Below, piece after piece: positions 14,815 to 22,420 of a DNA stretch of 35,763 bases. The first letter of the stretch is position 1. Every line of letters begins with the position of its first letter. Origin of the DNA: Bradyrhizobium manausense (GTDB taxonomy: Bacteria > Pseudomonadota > Alphaproteobacteria > Rhizobiales > Xanthobacteraceae); contig NZ_LJYG01000106.1 in assembly GCF_001440035.1 (NCBI RefSeq), positions 34,732-70,494 on the forward strand. Direction: 5' to 3'. Below the pieces are notes generated by a model. That model saw nothing but the letters and a program-made list of their open reading frames with translations, was not told the origin of the DNA and searched no databases. A program made the translations under genes and the position numbers.

Positions 14815-16479
14815 TCAGCGCCCAAGACGCCTGGCCAGCATCTCTTTCAAGATCTGCCGCTTGATGGTCTTGTTGGTGAGTGCGCCGTCGTGCCACCAGA
14901 AGCCGTCCGCCTTCATCTTCTCGGCGGCGCGGACGAAGCGATCGGCGACTTCAGTGAAGTCGGCGTCGGTGTAGTTGAGGCTGAAGATCAGACGGCCGGT
15001 GCCGACCCAGCTCAGCGCCAGGCCTTCGGCGCGCAGGTAATATTGCAGCATCCAATTGTAGCGGGACGGCGTGGTGTATTTCACTGTCCAGATCGAGGAG
15101 AAGTTGGCGAAGCGCACCGGCAGGTCGGCATCCTGCATCATCTGGTTGAGCCTGTTCACGCGCCCGTTCCAAGTCTCCTCCAGTCCGTCATAGACCGCGC
15201 GAAAATTCGGGCTGGCGAGCCGGCTCAGGAACTCGTCCATCGCCGTCATGACGTAGGGATGCGAGTTGAAGGTGCCGCGGGCGAAGCAGATGTCGGCGGG
15301 ACGATCGTCGCGGAAGCGGCGCATCAGGTCGCGTCTGCCGCAGACCACGCCGACCGGCAGGCCGCCGGCGAGGCTTTTGCCGTAGGTCACCATGTCGGCC
15401 TTGACGCCGAAATATTCCTGGGCGCCGCCGGCGGCGAGTCGGAAGCCGACGAAGACCTCGTCGAAGATCAGCACGATGCCGCGCTGGTCGCAGACCTCGC
15501 GCAGCTTCTTCAGCCATTCGCTGTAGGCCGCGCGGTCGAAATTGCCGCCGCGCGAGGAATCGACCAGCGAGGAATCGCCGGGCGCGTTGCTGTTCGGATG
15601 CAGGCCCTGCAGCGGATTGACCAGCACGCAGGCAATGTCCTTGCGCGTCCTCAGCACGTGCAGCGTCTTCTCCGACATTTCGGAGAGGGTGTAGGTCTCA
15701 TGCGTGGGAAGCGGATTGCCGGCACCGGGCTGCACGTCGCCCCACCAGCCGTGATAGGCGCCGGCGAAACGAACCAGATGCGTGCGCTTGGTGTGGTAGC
15801 GCGCAAGGCGCACCGCCTGCATCACCGCTTCGGTGCCGGACATGTGGAACGAGACCTCGTCGAGGCCCGAGATCTGGCAGAGCCGCTGCACGTTGTCGAG
15901 GATGACAGGATGGTAAGGGCCGAGCACGGGGCCGAGCGCATGCGCGCGCTTCTCGGAACCCTCGATGCACTCCTTGTAGAAGTCGTTGCCGAAGATGTTG
16001 ACGCCGTAGGACCCGGTGAGGTCGTAGAAGGTGTTGCCGTCGACATCGGTGACGGTGACGCCGCTCGAGGACTCCATGAAGGTCGAGCTGCCCAGATGCT
16101 CGCGGACGAGGCGCGAGAACTGGAAGGGCACGCGGTAGCTTTCGGTGAAATTGAGGTCCGAGATCCTCTCGGCCGCCGCCTTCGTCATCGCGCGGCCCCT
16201 GGGATAGCGATCGGCGTAGATGCGCGCCAGACGGAAGAAGGCGTCCTTGCGCTGCATCACCACATTGCCGGGCGCGCCGTCGCAGCAGAAATACTTATCA
16301 CCCTCGAACTCGTAGAACGGCAGCAGCTTGGCCACCCGGCGCGACATCTTGGAGTGTCCGGCGAGCGAGCGGTGCTTGGCGCGGGACAACTCGACCCGCG
16401 CCTTGATTTTCGGGAGGACGGCGGCAGCAGACGCTGCGGCGGCCACGGACATCGAGAGAATCGGGAGTGTCGTTTCCAT
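14815..16479 (-). CDS. Class III PLP-dependent aminotransferase with N-terminal hydrophobic segment
   Basis: A 554-residue aminotransferase of the glutamate-1-semialdehyde aminomutase/class III fold. PLP sites are clear: SGTEA (214-218), AYHG (241-244), IFDEV with D340, and the Schiff-base lysine K368 in TYGKSLAGGLPVG. It is about 100 residues longer than typical members. The extra N-terminal part starts with an Ala-rich hydrophobic stretch (LPILSMSVAAAASAAAVLP) that could be a membrane anchor, then a basic region and KLLPFYEFEGDKYF. Its start is only 35 bases from the divergent decarboxylase start. The substrate is unknown; an aldehyde or ketone on a lipid-linked molecule is suggested only by context. 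HemL itself is unlikely because of the extension. Confidence 0.85.
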   Translation of the reverse strand: METTLPILSMSVAAAASAAAVLPKIKARVELSRAKHRSLAGHSKMSRRVAKLLPFYEFEGDKYFCCDGAPGNVVMQRKDAFFRLARIYADRYPRGRAMTKAAAERISDLNFTESYRVPFQFSRLVREHLGSSTFMESSSGVTVTDVDGNTFYDLTGSYGVNIFGNDFYKECIEGSEKRAHALGPVLGPYHPVILDNVQRLCQISGLDEVSFHMSGTEAVMQAVRLARYHTKRTHLVRFAGAYHGWWGDVQPGAGNPLPTHETYTLSEMSEKTLHVLRTRKDIACVLVNPLQGLHPNSNAPGDSSLVDSSRGGNFDRAAYSEWLKKLREVCDQRGIVLIFDEVFVGFRLAAGGAQEYFGVKADMVTYGKSLAGGLPVGVVCGRRDLMRRFRDDRPADICFARGTFNSHPYVMTAMDEFLSRLASPNFRAVYDGLEETWNGRVNRLNQMMQDADLPVRFANFSSIWTVKYTTPSRYNWMLQYYLRAEGLALSWVGTGRLIFSLNYTDADFTEVADRFVRAAEKMKADGFWWHDGALTNKTIKRQILKEMLARRLGR

Positions 16480-16514
16480 GACAACAAGCGCTAAACCTGT
16501 GAGCTGACAGATTC

Positions 16515-17378
16515 ATGACAGTCAAAGCCCTCATCGCGTCTTTCACCCAGCAGGAAGACCTCAACTTCCTGCTGACCAACCGCATCCCCCGCGCAGGCTT
16601 GACCCGCTTCATGGGCTGGTTCTCCAAGATCAGGAATCCGCTGGTGCGGGATTTTTCCATCGCGCTCTGGAAGCTGTTCTCTGACCTCGATCTGTCGGAA
16701 GCGCGCAAGACCCATTTCACCAGCCTGCACGACTGCTTTACGCGCGAGCTGAAGCCGGGTCTGCGTCCGTTCGATCCGGATCCCTCGGTCGTCGCCAGCC
16801 CCTCCGACGGCATCGTCGGCGCTCATGGGAAGATCGCCGACACCGAGCTGTTCCAGGTCAAGGGCGCGCCCTATTCGCTGCTCGACCTGCTCGGCGATCC
16901 CGCAATGGTCGAGCAGCACCGCAACGGCAGCTTCGTCACGCTGCGGCTGACCTCGAGCATGTATCACCGCTTCCATGCGCCGTACGATGCGCACATCGAG
17001 CGCGTCACGCTGATCCATGGCGACGTCTGGAACGTCAACCCGATCGCCTTGAAGCGGGTCGAGCGGCTGTTCTGCAAGAACGAGCGCGCGGTGATCCGCA
17101 CGCATTTGTCGACGGGTGAGGCCGTGACGCTGGTGCCGGTGGCGGCGATCCTGGTCGCCAGCATCCGCTTGCACTTTCTCGACATGGTGCTGAACGCGCA
17201 GACCAGGGGACCGGTCGATTTTCCTTGCGACGTCAACGTCACCAAGGGCGAGGAGCTTGGCTGGTTCGAGCACGGCTCGACCATCATCATCCTCGCGCCG
17301 GGCGATTTCTCGTTCTGCGACGGAGTTGCGGAGGGCACGCGCATTCGTGCAGGTCAAGCGCTGCTGCGGCGGAACTAG
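16515..17378 (+). CDS. psd: Phosphatidylserine decarboxylase proenzyme, E. coli (long) type
   Basis: A 287-residue pyruvoyl enzyme that converts phosphatidylserine to phosphatidylethanolamine at the membrane. It aligns along its whole length with E. coli Psd from memory: SPSDGIVG (D98, like E. coli D90), RNGSFVTLRL, YHRFHAP (H151, H154) and the self-cleavage motif HGST (253-256, S255) where E. coli has LGST. Cleavage before S255 would give beta and alpha chains, with pyruvoyl formed from the serine. Alphaproteobacteria usually carry a shorter (about 230 aa) Psd, so this may be a second, distinct enzyme. It is divergent from the aminotransferase gene and followed by the Nudix gene 69 bases on. 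The preference could be for another amino-acid-headed lipid. Confidence 0.9.
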   Translation: MTVKALIASFTQQEDLNFLLTNRIPRAGLTRFMGWFSKIRNPLVRDFSIALWKLFSDLDLSEARKTHFTSLHDCFTRELKPGLRPFDPDPSVVASPSDGIVGAHGKIADTELFQVKGAPYSLLDLLGDPAMVEQHRNGSFVTLRLTSSMYHRFHAPYDAHIERVTLIHGDVWNVNPIALKRVERLFCKNERAVIRTHLSTGEAVTLVPVAAILVASIRLHFLDMVLNAQTRGPVDFPCDVNVTKGEELGWFEHGSTIIILAPGDFSFCDGVAEGTRIRAGQALLRRN

Positions 17379-17447
17379 TCTTCATTCCGCCGCGTCCTGC
17401 GTCTATATCGTCCACGGGGACGAATAGACGATACGACGGGATTGGTG

Positions 17448-18011
17448 ATGGTGCGGGCGCCGGTGCTGGCGGCGGGTGGTATTGTGTTGCGGCGTGGCGA
17501 CGCGCCGCTGATCGCGATCGTGCGTCAACGCAAGCGCAATGAATGGGTCTTGCCCAAGGGCAAGCTCGACGACGGCGAAACGCCGAAGCAGGCCGCGCAC
17601 CGCGAGGTGATGGAGGAGACCGGCCACGACGTCGTCATGCACGAATTCCTGGGCACGCTCGTGTACCAGTCGGGAGGGCGCTCGAAAGCGGTGCATTTCT
17701 GGCGGATGGAGGCCGAGGGCGGCCAGGTCCGGAAGTTGATGAACGACATCAAGGCGGTCGATTGGTTGCCGCTGGACGACGCGCTCGCGCGCCTCTCACG
17801 CGAATATGAGCGCGCCTTTCTCACCCAGGTTGGGCCGATCGCGATCGCCGCGGCCGGCCTTGCACCGTCACCCGCGCCCGAACCGACGCCGGCCGCCGAC
17901 GAGATCGATGCAGCGTTGCAGACGCTGACACCGGCCGAGGCTGCATCGGTTGACGAGTTGCGGCACGGCCTGTTGCAAAAGGTGCGCGCCTGGCTGCGCG
18001 GCGAGGCGTGA
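17448..18011 (+). CDS. Nudix hydrolase
   Basis: A 187-residue protein. The Nudix box is complete as G-x5-E-x7-REVMEETG (GKLDDGETPKQAAHREVMEE...), with His in place of the final hydrophobic residue. The opening LAAGGIVLRRG and WVLPKGKLDDGE match MutT/Ap4A-type members. The last 50 residues are Ala/Pro-rich, then a helix (LTPAEAASVDELRHGLLQKV), an extra piece not needed for the fold. Candidate starts are TTG 17442, ATG 17448 and GTG 17451; I took the ATG. It may be co-transcribed with psd. The substrate (a nucleotide, dinucleoside polyphosphate or inositol pyrophosphate) is not determinable. Confidence 0.87.
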   Translation: MVRAPVLAAGGIVLRRGDAPLIAIVRQRKRNEWVLPKGKLDDGETPKQAAHREVMEETGHDVVMHEFLGTLVYQSGGRSKAVHFWRMEAEGGQVRKLMNDIKAVDWLPLDDALARLSREYERAFLTQVGPIAIAAAGLAPSPAPEPTPAADEIDAALQTLTPAEAASVDELRHGLLQKVRAWLRGEA

Positions 18012-18073
18012 GCCGACACCGCGCCGCTTGCCAACGGCGCGTTGATGCTTATGGCGCAGGTCAACTCTCTCGT

Positions 18074-18196
18074 CGTCATTGCGAGCCACCGGGTCCGCGC
18101 GAGCGCGGCCCGATGACAGGCTCCGCGAAGCAATCCAGAGTCCCGCCACGGAAAGATTCTGGATTGCTTCGTCGCAAGGGCTCCTCGCAACTGACG
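18074..18196. repeat. Palindromic intergenic repeat (CGTCATTGCGAG family)
   Basis: The outer arms CGTCATTGCGAG (18074-18085) and CTCGCAACTGACG (18184-18196) enclose GAAGCAATCCAGA (18127-18139) pairing with TCTGGATTGCTTC (18158-18170). This is a well-known repeat type in bradyrhizobia. Here it separates the convergent Nudix and FecR-domain genes and can end both transcripts. Confidence 0.85.
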
Positions 18197-18218
18197 AGGA
18201 GCGGCCGGCGCCCGCTCT

Positions 18219-19670
18219 CTACCGCTTCTTCTTTTCCTTCGGCGGCGGGGCCAGCGCCGGCTTGCGCGGCGCGGCGGGGCGTTGTGCGCCGGGCAGGCGC
18301 TGCTGGAAGCCGGGCTGGCGTGGCGCGGCGCCTTGTTGCGGCTGCACGGTCGGTGGCGCTCCGGGCTGACCGGGCTGCAATCCGGTGTGCGGCGGCGTCT
18401 GCGGTGTGGTGCCGTTCGGCTGCGCGGGCGCGACCGCTCCCGGCCGCTGCGGACGTTGTCCGCCGCGCTGTGGCTGCGCCGGCGTCGCGGTCCCGGGTTG
18501 CGCGCCTTGTCCCGCACGCGGCTGGCCGGCCGGTTGACCCGTGCCCTGCTGGCCCGGTTGCTGCTGACCCTGGCCCGCGCGCGGCGTGCCCGGCTGCGTC
18601 GCTCCACCTTGTCCTTGGCGCTGCGGTTGCTGCGTGCCCTGACGGTTCGGTGCTCCCGGCTGCGGCTGCTGACCCGGACGGTTGTTCTGGCCGGGTTGAC
18701 CAGGCTGGCCGTTCGGCTGCTGCGGGGGCGGTGTCGGATTCGGACGCAATTGCTGTTGCTGCGGTACCTGCGCCGGCCGCGGAATGCGGCTCACCGCAGC
18801 CGGATTGGCGCGGCGGAAATCGCGCTGCTCGGTGACGATCTGGCGTCCCGTGGTTTGCGCTGCGTGGACCTGGCTGACGATGCCGCGGTCGCGCGCGACC
18901 TGCTGCGGCGGAATCGTGATCGGGACTGCGGCGAAGCGCATGCCGCCGGGGCCGGCCGCACCGGGCCGGATCGCAAATCCGCTCGAGGCTTGCGTCAGCG
19001 CGCCGAGCCGCGTGCCGCTGGCACGATCGTTGACGTCGATATGGCCGACCCGGCCGTCGGCGTCGGGATAGAGCTTGATGTTGACGTTGTTGGCGCTGCT
19101 CGCCGCCGCGTTCGCGGGCACGTCGACGACGCCGGTGGTGCCGCGGATGCCGAGCGTTGCAGTCGGCGTTGCGATCTTCATGTCGCCGGTCTTTGCCACG
19201 GCGGCCGCGACGAAGGCGACCGTGCCCTTGCCGATGTCGAAGATCGCCGAGTTCTGCTTGCCGCCGTCCTCATAGACGTAGTTGTCGATGGTGATCTTGG
19301 CGCTGGCGGAGAGATTGAACGTGGTGGCGTCGTTGAAGGTGATGCCGAGCGAGGAGTTCGAGGACGTCTGCACGACATCGTTGAGATAGATGTCGTCGCG
19401 CACCTTGAGCGGATAGGAGTTCTTGTCGCGGATCACGGTCGCAATTCCCGTCACGGTGGCGACGTTGCCGATCGGCTCCACGGCGGCCGGTTGCGCGTCC
19501 GCTGATGGCGCCGGCGAGGCTGCCGGCGCGGGGGAGGGCGCGGGCGCCGGCTGCGCTTGCGGCTGGGCCTGCGCAAGCTCGATTGTGTCGGAGGCGCGCG
19601 CATTGTCCGCGCCGGCCAATGGCAGCGCCAGCAGCGACAAAGCAAACATGACGCGGCGCCAAGCCACCAT
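18219..19670 (-). CDS. FecR-domain exported protein with long Pro/Gln/Gly-rich C-terminus
   Basis: A protein of about 483 residues. The N-terminus holds a signal peptide (MFALSLLALPLAGADNARA), followed by a Pro/Ala/Gln-rich linker. The FecR domain covers roughly residues 70-230: GNVATVTGIATVIRDKNSYP, LKVRDDIYLNDVVQTSSNSS, LGITFNDATTFNLSASAKIT and KTGDMKIATPTATLGIRGTT. The last 190 residues are low-complexity Pro, Gln, Gly and Ala, ending in the basic tail KEKKKR. No Cys-containing motif or membrane helix follows, so it is probably periplasmic or wall-associated. FecR domains of this kind in rhizobia are not tied to iron sensing. The start is uncertain: GTG 19679, ATG 19670 or ATG 19650. Confidence 0.85.
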   Translation of the reverse strand: MVAWRRVMFALSLLALPLAGADNARASDTIELAQAQPQAQPAPAPSPAPAASPAPSADAQPAAVEPIGNVATVTGIATVIRDKNSYPLKVRDDIYLNDVVQTSSNSSLGITFNDATTFNLSASAKITIDNYVYEDGGKQNSAIFDIGKGTVAFVAAAVAKTGDMKIATPTATLGIRGTTGVVDVPANAAASSANNVNIKLYPDADGRVGHIDVNDRASGTRLGALTQASSGFAIRPGAAGPGGMRFAAVPITIPPQQVARDRGIVSQVHAAQTTGRQIVTEQRDFRRANPAAVSRIPRPAQVPQQQQLRPNPTPPPQQPNGQPGQPGQNNRPGQQPQPGAPNRQGTQQPQRQGQGGATQPGTPRAGQGQQQPGQQGTGQPAGQPRAGQGAQPGTATPAQPQRGGQRPQRPGAVAPAQPNGTTPQTPPHTGLQPGQPGAPPTVQPQQGAAPRQPGFQQRLPGAQRPAAPRKPALAPPPKEKKKR

Positions 19671-19825
19671 CAAAGCCACGAATGAGGTCCCGGTGAGAAC
19701 GAGAGGCGAGATCGGCCGATATCAGCCGGAGATTGCTGAACGGCGGATGAACATCTGTTGCATGGAAACGGTGAACGTTCAAACGCCACGTCCCTGAAAC
19801 AGGACGTGGCGCCGCCTTCTTGCTC

Positions 19826-19960
19826 GTCATTCCGGGGCGCGACGAAGTCGCGAACCTCAGATGCGCAATTGCGCATCGGGGAATCTCGAGATTGTGGAGC
19901 GAGATCCCGGGTTCGATGCTGCGCATCGCCCCCCTTGCGCAATTGCGCAATAGGGATGAC
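19826..19960. repeat. Palindromic intergenic repeat (GTCATTCCGGGG family)
   Basis: The block runs from GTCATTCCGGGG to the inverse end GGGATGAC and contains GGAATCTCGAGATT plus two 16-bp perfect palindromes, ATGCGCAATTGCGCAT (19861-19876) and TTGCGCAATTGCGCAA (19935-19950). It belongs to the same family as 14659-14790. Together with 19671-19825 it fills the gap upstream of the FecR-domain gene, and I see no gene there. Confidence 0.8.
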
Positions 19961-19972
19961 GCGCTTCGCGCG

Positions 19973-20743
19973 TCAGCTCACCCGCTTCCAGGTCTGGCCG
20001 CCGCAGAACATGCCGCCGAAAGCGCAGCCCTGCACGCGCAGGGCGTTCGGGCCCTTCATGGCGATCGTCGAGTCGTAATTGCGGCCGGAGTCGGGATCGT
20101 GGATGCGGCCGCTCCACTTGGCGCCGTCGGGCTTCATGTTGATCAGGATGCGCTCGTTGGTCTTCTCGGCGTAGCCGCAGAGATTGGGGCCGCATTGTTC
20201 GACACGAACATTGCCCTTGTTCTCTTCGGTCGCCCACACGCCGATCGGCGTGTTCGCGGCCTGCACCGGCGCAACAGGAGCCGGCGGTGCTGTGTAAGCG
20301 GGCGCAGCAGCAACCGGCGCAGGCGCAGCGATCGGCGCGGGAGCTGCAACGGGTGCAGGCGGCGTGGTCGTGTCGACGGACGGAGCGGCGGCAACGGCCG
20401 GGGCGGCGGGCGCGACAGCGGGCGCGGTCGCCTGCACCGGCGCTGGCGTCACGGGCTGCTGCTGCACCGGAGCCGGCGCCGGCTGCGCCGTCGTCGCGGG
20501 CGGCGTGCTGTCGTCATCGTCCTTGGAGGAGCCAAGGCCGTTGAGGTTGATGTTGTTGAGCCTGATCGGCTTGTTCGACAGGCCGGGCGCCACGATGGTG
20601 ACGCAATCGAGCGAGGCGCAATTGCGCGGCGTCTCGATGCGGATGTTCTGGCCTTCGATCTGGAACGAGATCGAACTGCCGGCATGCGCGACGGCGGTCG
20701 AGGCGAGGAACAGTGCCGCGGCGGCGATGGTGAGCTTGTTCAT
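19973..20743 (-). CDS. DUF2147 domain exported protein
   Basis: A 256-residue exported protein. A signal peptide (LTIAAAALFLASTAVAHA) is followed by a domain of about 60 residues containing NCASLDCVTIV and NNINLNGLG, which I do not recognise. Then comes a linker of about 75 residues made of Pro, Ala, Val and Thr. The C-terminal 90 residues are DUF2147: IGVWATEENKGNVRVEQCG, GPNLCGYAE, GRIHDPDSGRNYDSTI and GCAFGGMFCGGQTWKRV. DUF2147 proteins are short calycin-like periplasmic proteins of unknown role, so the extra front domain and linker make this a longer form. A CRP-type palindrome lies 100 bases upstream. Confidence 0.87.
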   Translation of the reverse strand: MNKLTIAAAALFLASTAVAHAGSSISFQIEGQNIRIETPRNCASLDCVTIVAPGLSNKPIRLNNINLNGLGSSKDDDDSTPPATTAQPAPAPVQQQPVTPAPVQATAPAVAPAAPAVAAAPSVDTTTPPAPVAAPAPIAAPAPVAAAPAYTAPPAPVAPVQAANTPIGVWATEENKGNVRVEQCGPNLCGYAEKTNERILINMKPDGAKWSGRIHDPDSGRNYDSTIAMKGPNALRVQGCAFGGMFCGGQTWKRVS

Positions 20744-20842
20744 GACAACCTCCGAAAATAAAATGGTGTGGGTGCCGAGATGGATTGAAGTCGCCCTTGG
20801 GCCCGATGTGGTTCGACCTTAGGCCTGACAGCTGCGGCCTTC

Positions 20843-20858
20843 TGTGACGGACCTCACA
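20843..20858. promoter_or_regulatory. CRP-type palindrome TGTGA-N6-TCACA
   Basis: TGTGA (20843-20847), six bases, then TCACA (20854-20858) match the classic CRP/cAMP receptor consensus halves perfectly. It lies in the 244-base gap between the divergent DUF2147 and extensin-like genes, 100 and 130 bases from their starts. Control by a Crp/Fnr-family protein is plausible but unproven; a match of ten fixed bases can arise by chance. Confidence 0.4.
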
Positions 20859-20987
20859 ACGGCTGCCGGGGCCAGCCAACGTCGCCTCGCTGCCGGCTGC
20901 GCCTGCCGTGCGCGGCCGGCATGGTTAAGGAAGGCTGAAATCAACACGTTGAAGAGTCTTTAAGTAAATTCACCGAACCTGCCGCGC

Positions 20988-22190
20988 ATGACGCGCGGAG
21001 TTCGTTTGTATCTGGTCGGCTCCATCGTCCTCGTTTCGCTTGCGGGTTGCGGACGCGGCTTTTTCCAGGCCGAGCGCGAACCGTGGCGAGCCGAGGCTGA
21101 AGCGGCGTGCCTGAAATCGGGCGCCGTGAAAGAAAGCGCGGACATCGTCCGGATCGATCCAATCTCCGGCCCCGGCATGTGCGGCGCCGAGTTCCCGCTG
21201 AAGGTCGCCGCCATCGGTGAACCCGCCGGCAGCTATGGTTTCGCCGACGAGGAGCTGCGACCGCCCGGCAATATCGGCAACCAGCCGCGTTGGCCGGTGA
21301 GCGGGCCGCAACAGAATTATCCAGCCTCCGGCTATCCGCAGCGCTCGAACTATCCCGAAAGCGCGGTGCGCCAGCCCGCCGGCTATGGCGCGTCTTCTGG
21401 CCCGGTGTCGCTCAGCGCGCCTGGCGTCGCACCGCAGGAAGACGAGATCGACCTGCCGCCCGAGGGAACGGACGCCGCGGGTGCCGCGCGCTACATGAAT
21501 GCGCCGAGCTATCCGGCGCGGCAGCCCGCTCCAGCGCCGTATTCACAGGCGCCGGTGCAACAGCCATTGCCGCGCCTCGGCCCTGCGCAGGGCGATCCCG
21601 TCGCTGCCGTGGGTCCCGTCGTGGTGAAGCCGACGGCGACGCTCGCCTGTCCGATCGTGTCGGAGCTCGACCGCTGGTTTGCCGACAGCGTGCAGCCGTC
21701 GGCGATGCGCTGGTTCGGCGCCCGCGTGGTCGAGATCAAGCAGATCTCCGCCTATTCCTGCCGCGGCATGAACGGCAACCCGCACGCCCATATCTCCGAG
21801 CACGCCTTCGGCAACGCGCTCGACATCGCCGCCTTCACGCTTGCCGACGGCCGCCGCATCACCGTGAAGGATGGCTGGCACGGCATGCCGGAAGAGCAGG
21901 GATTCCTGCGCGACGTCCAGTCGGGCGCGTGCGCACATTTCACCACGGTGCTGGCACCGGGCTCCAACGTCTATCACTACGATCACATCCACGTCGATTT
22001 GATGCGCCGTGCCAGCCGTCGCCTGATCTGCCAGCCGGCCGCAGTCTCCGGCGAAGAGGTCGCCGCGCGCGCGGGCAAGCACAATCCATATGCGAGCAGT
22101 CGCGATCCCTACGTGACCGGCTCGCTTGGCGGGCGCAAGAGCGGCAGGCACGAGAAGATCAACGAGGAAGACGAGTTCTCGGACGATTAG
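20988..22190 (+). CDS. Extensin-like lipoprotein with LAS-type metallopeptidase motifs
   Basis: A 400-residue lipoprotein. A basic start and hydrophobic core end in the lipobox SLAGC, with C21 as the lipidation site. A Pro/Gln/Tyr-rich linker (about 85-215) leads to an extensin-like C-terminal domain (PF06904 type) at about 220-350. It contains SEHAFGNALD (H272, D279) and DHIHVDL (H333, H335). This H-x6-D plus HxH set is the zinc-ligand pattern of LAS peptidases such as D-Ala-D-Ala carboxypeptidases, so a peptidoglycan peptidase is likely. Four or more Cys in the domain (LACPI, SCRGM, GACAH, LICQP) could form disulfides. The tail is charged and disordered. Confidence 0.9.
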   Translation: MTRGVRLYLVGSIVLVSLAGCGRGFFQAEREPWRAEAEAACLKSGAVKESADIVRIDPISGPGMCGAEFPLKVAAIGEPAGSYGFADEELRPPGNIGNQPRWPVSGPQQNYPASGYPQRSNYPESAVRQPAGYGASSGPVSLSAPGVAPQEDEIDLPPEGTDAAGAARYMNAPSYPARQPAPAPYSQAPVQQPLPRLGPAQGDPVAAVGPVVVKPTATLACPIVSELDRWFADSVQPSAMRWFGARVVEIKQISAYSCRGMNGNPHAHISEHAFGNALDIAAFTLADGRRITVKDGWHGMPEEQGFLRDVQSGACAHFTTVLAPGSNVYHYDHIHVDLMRRASRRLICQPAAVSGEEVAARAGKHNPYASSRDPYVTGSLGGRKSGRHEKINEEDEFSDD

Positions 22191-22348
22191 CCAGAGGCGA
22201 GCCGCTCGCATGCTGAGGACAGTCTGTTCAGCCTGCGCTGCGTCTTTGGCAAAGCCGATCTGGGGCGCAAAAATTTGCGCGGTCGAGATTTCCGTCCAAA
22301 TCATTGAACTGCAATCACTAATCACGCCCTGACGGGTATTTCGGGTGG

Positions 22349-22365
22349 TTGGCACAGTCGCTGCA
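22349..22365 (+). promoter_or_regulatory. Sigma-54 (RpoN) type promoter
   Basis: TTGGCACAGTCGCTGCA has TGGCAC and CTGCA with exactly ten bases between the key GG (-24) and GC (-12). It matches the RpoN consensus except for C in place of the first T of TTGC. The predicted transcript would begin near 22375, about 45 bases before the M20 gene. This suggests nitrogen-regulated expression through an NtrC-like activator; I did not find a convincing activator site upstream. Confidence 0.55.
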
Positions 22366-22420
22366 ATGAAGGTGCTGCAACGAAGCGGCGCGGCCGGCGC
22401 CGTGAGCCATCGGAACCGTC

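Noticed and set aside
14815..16479. Assignment of the aminotransferase as HemL or as the hopanoid enzyme HpnO
   Set aside because: It is about 100 residues longer than either and has no heme or hopanoid neighbours; only the fold class is supported.
14641..16494. A 617-codon open frame on the plus strand
   Set aside because: It is antisense to the aminotransferase, which has all PLP motifs, and has a shadow-type composition.
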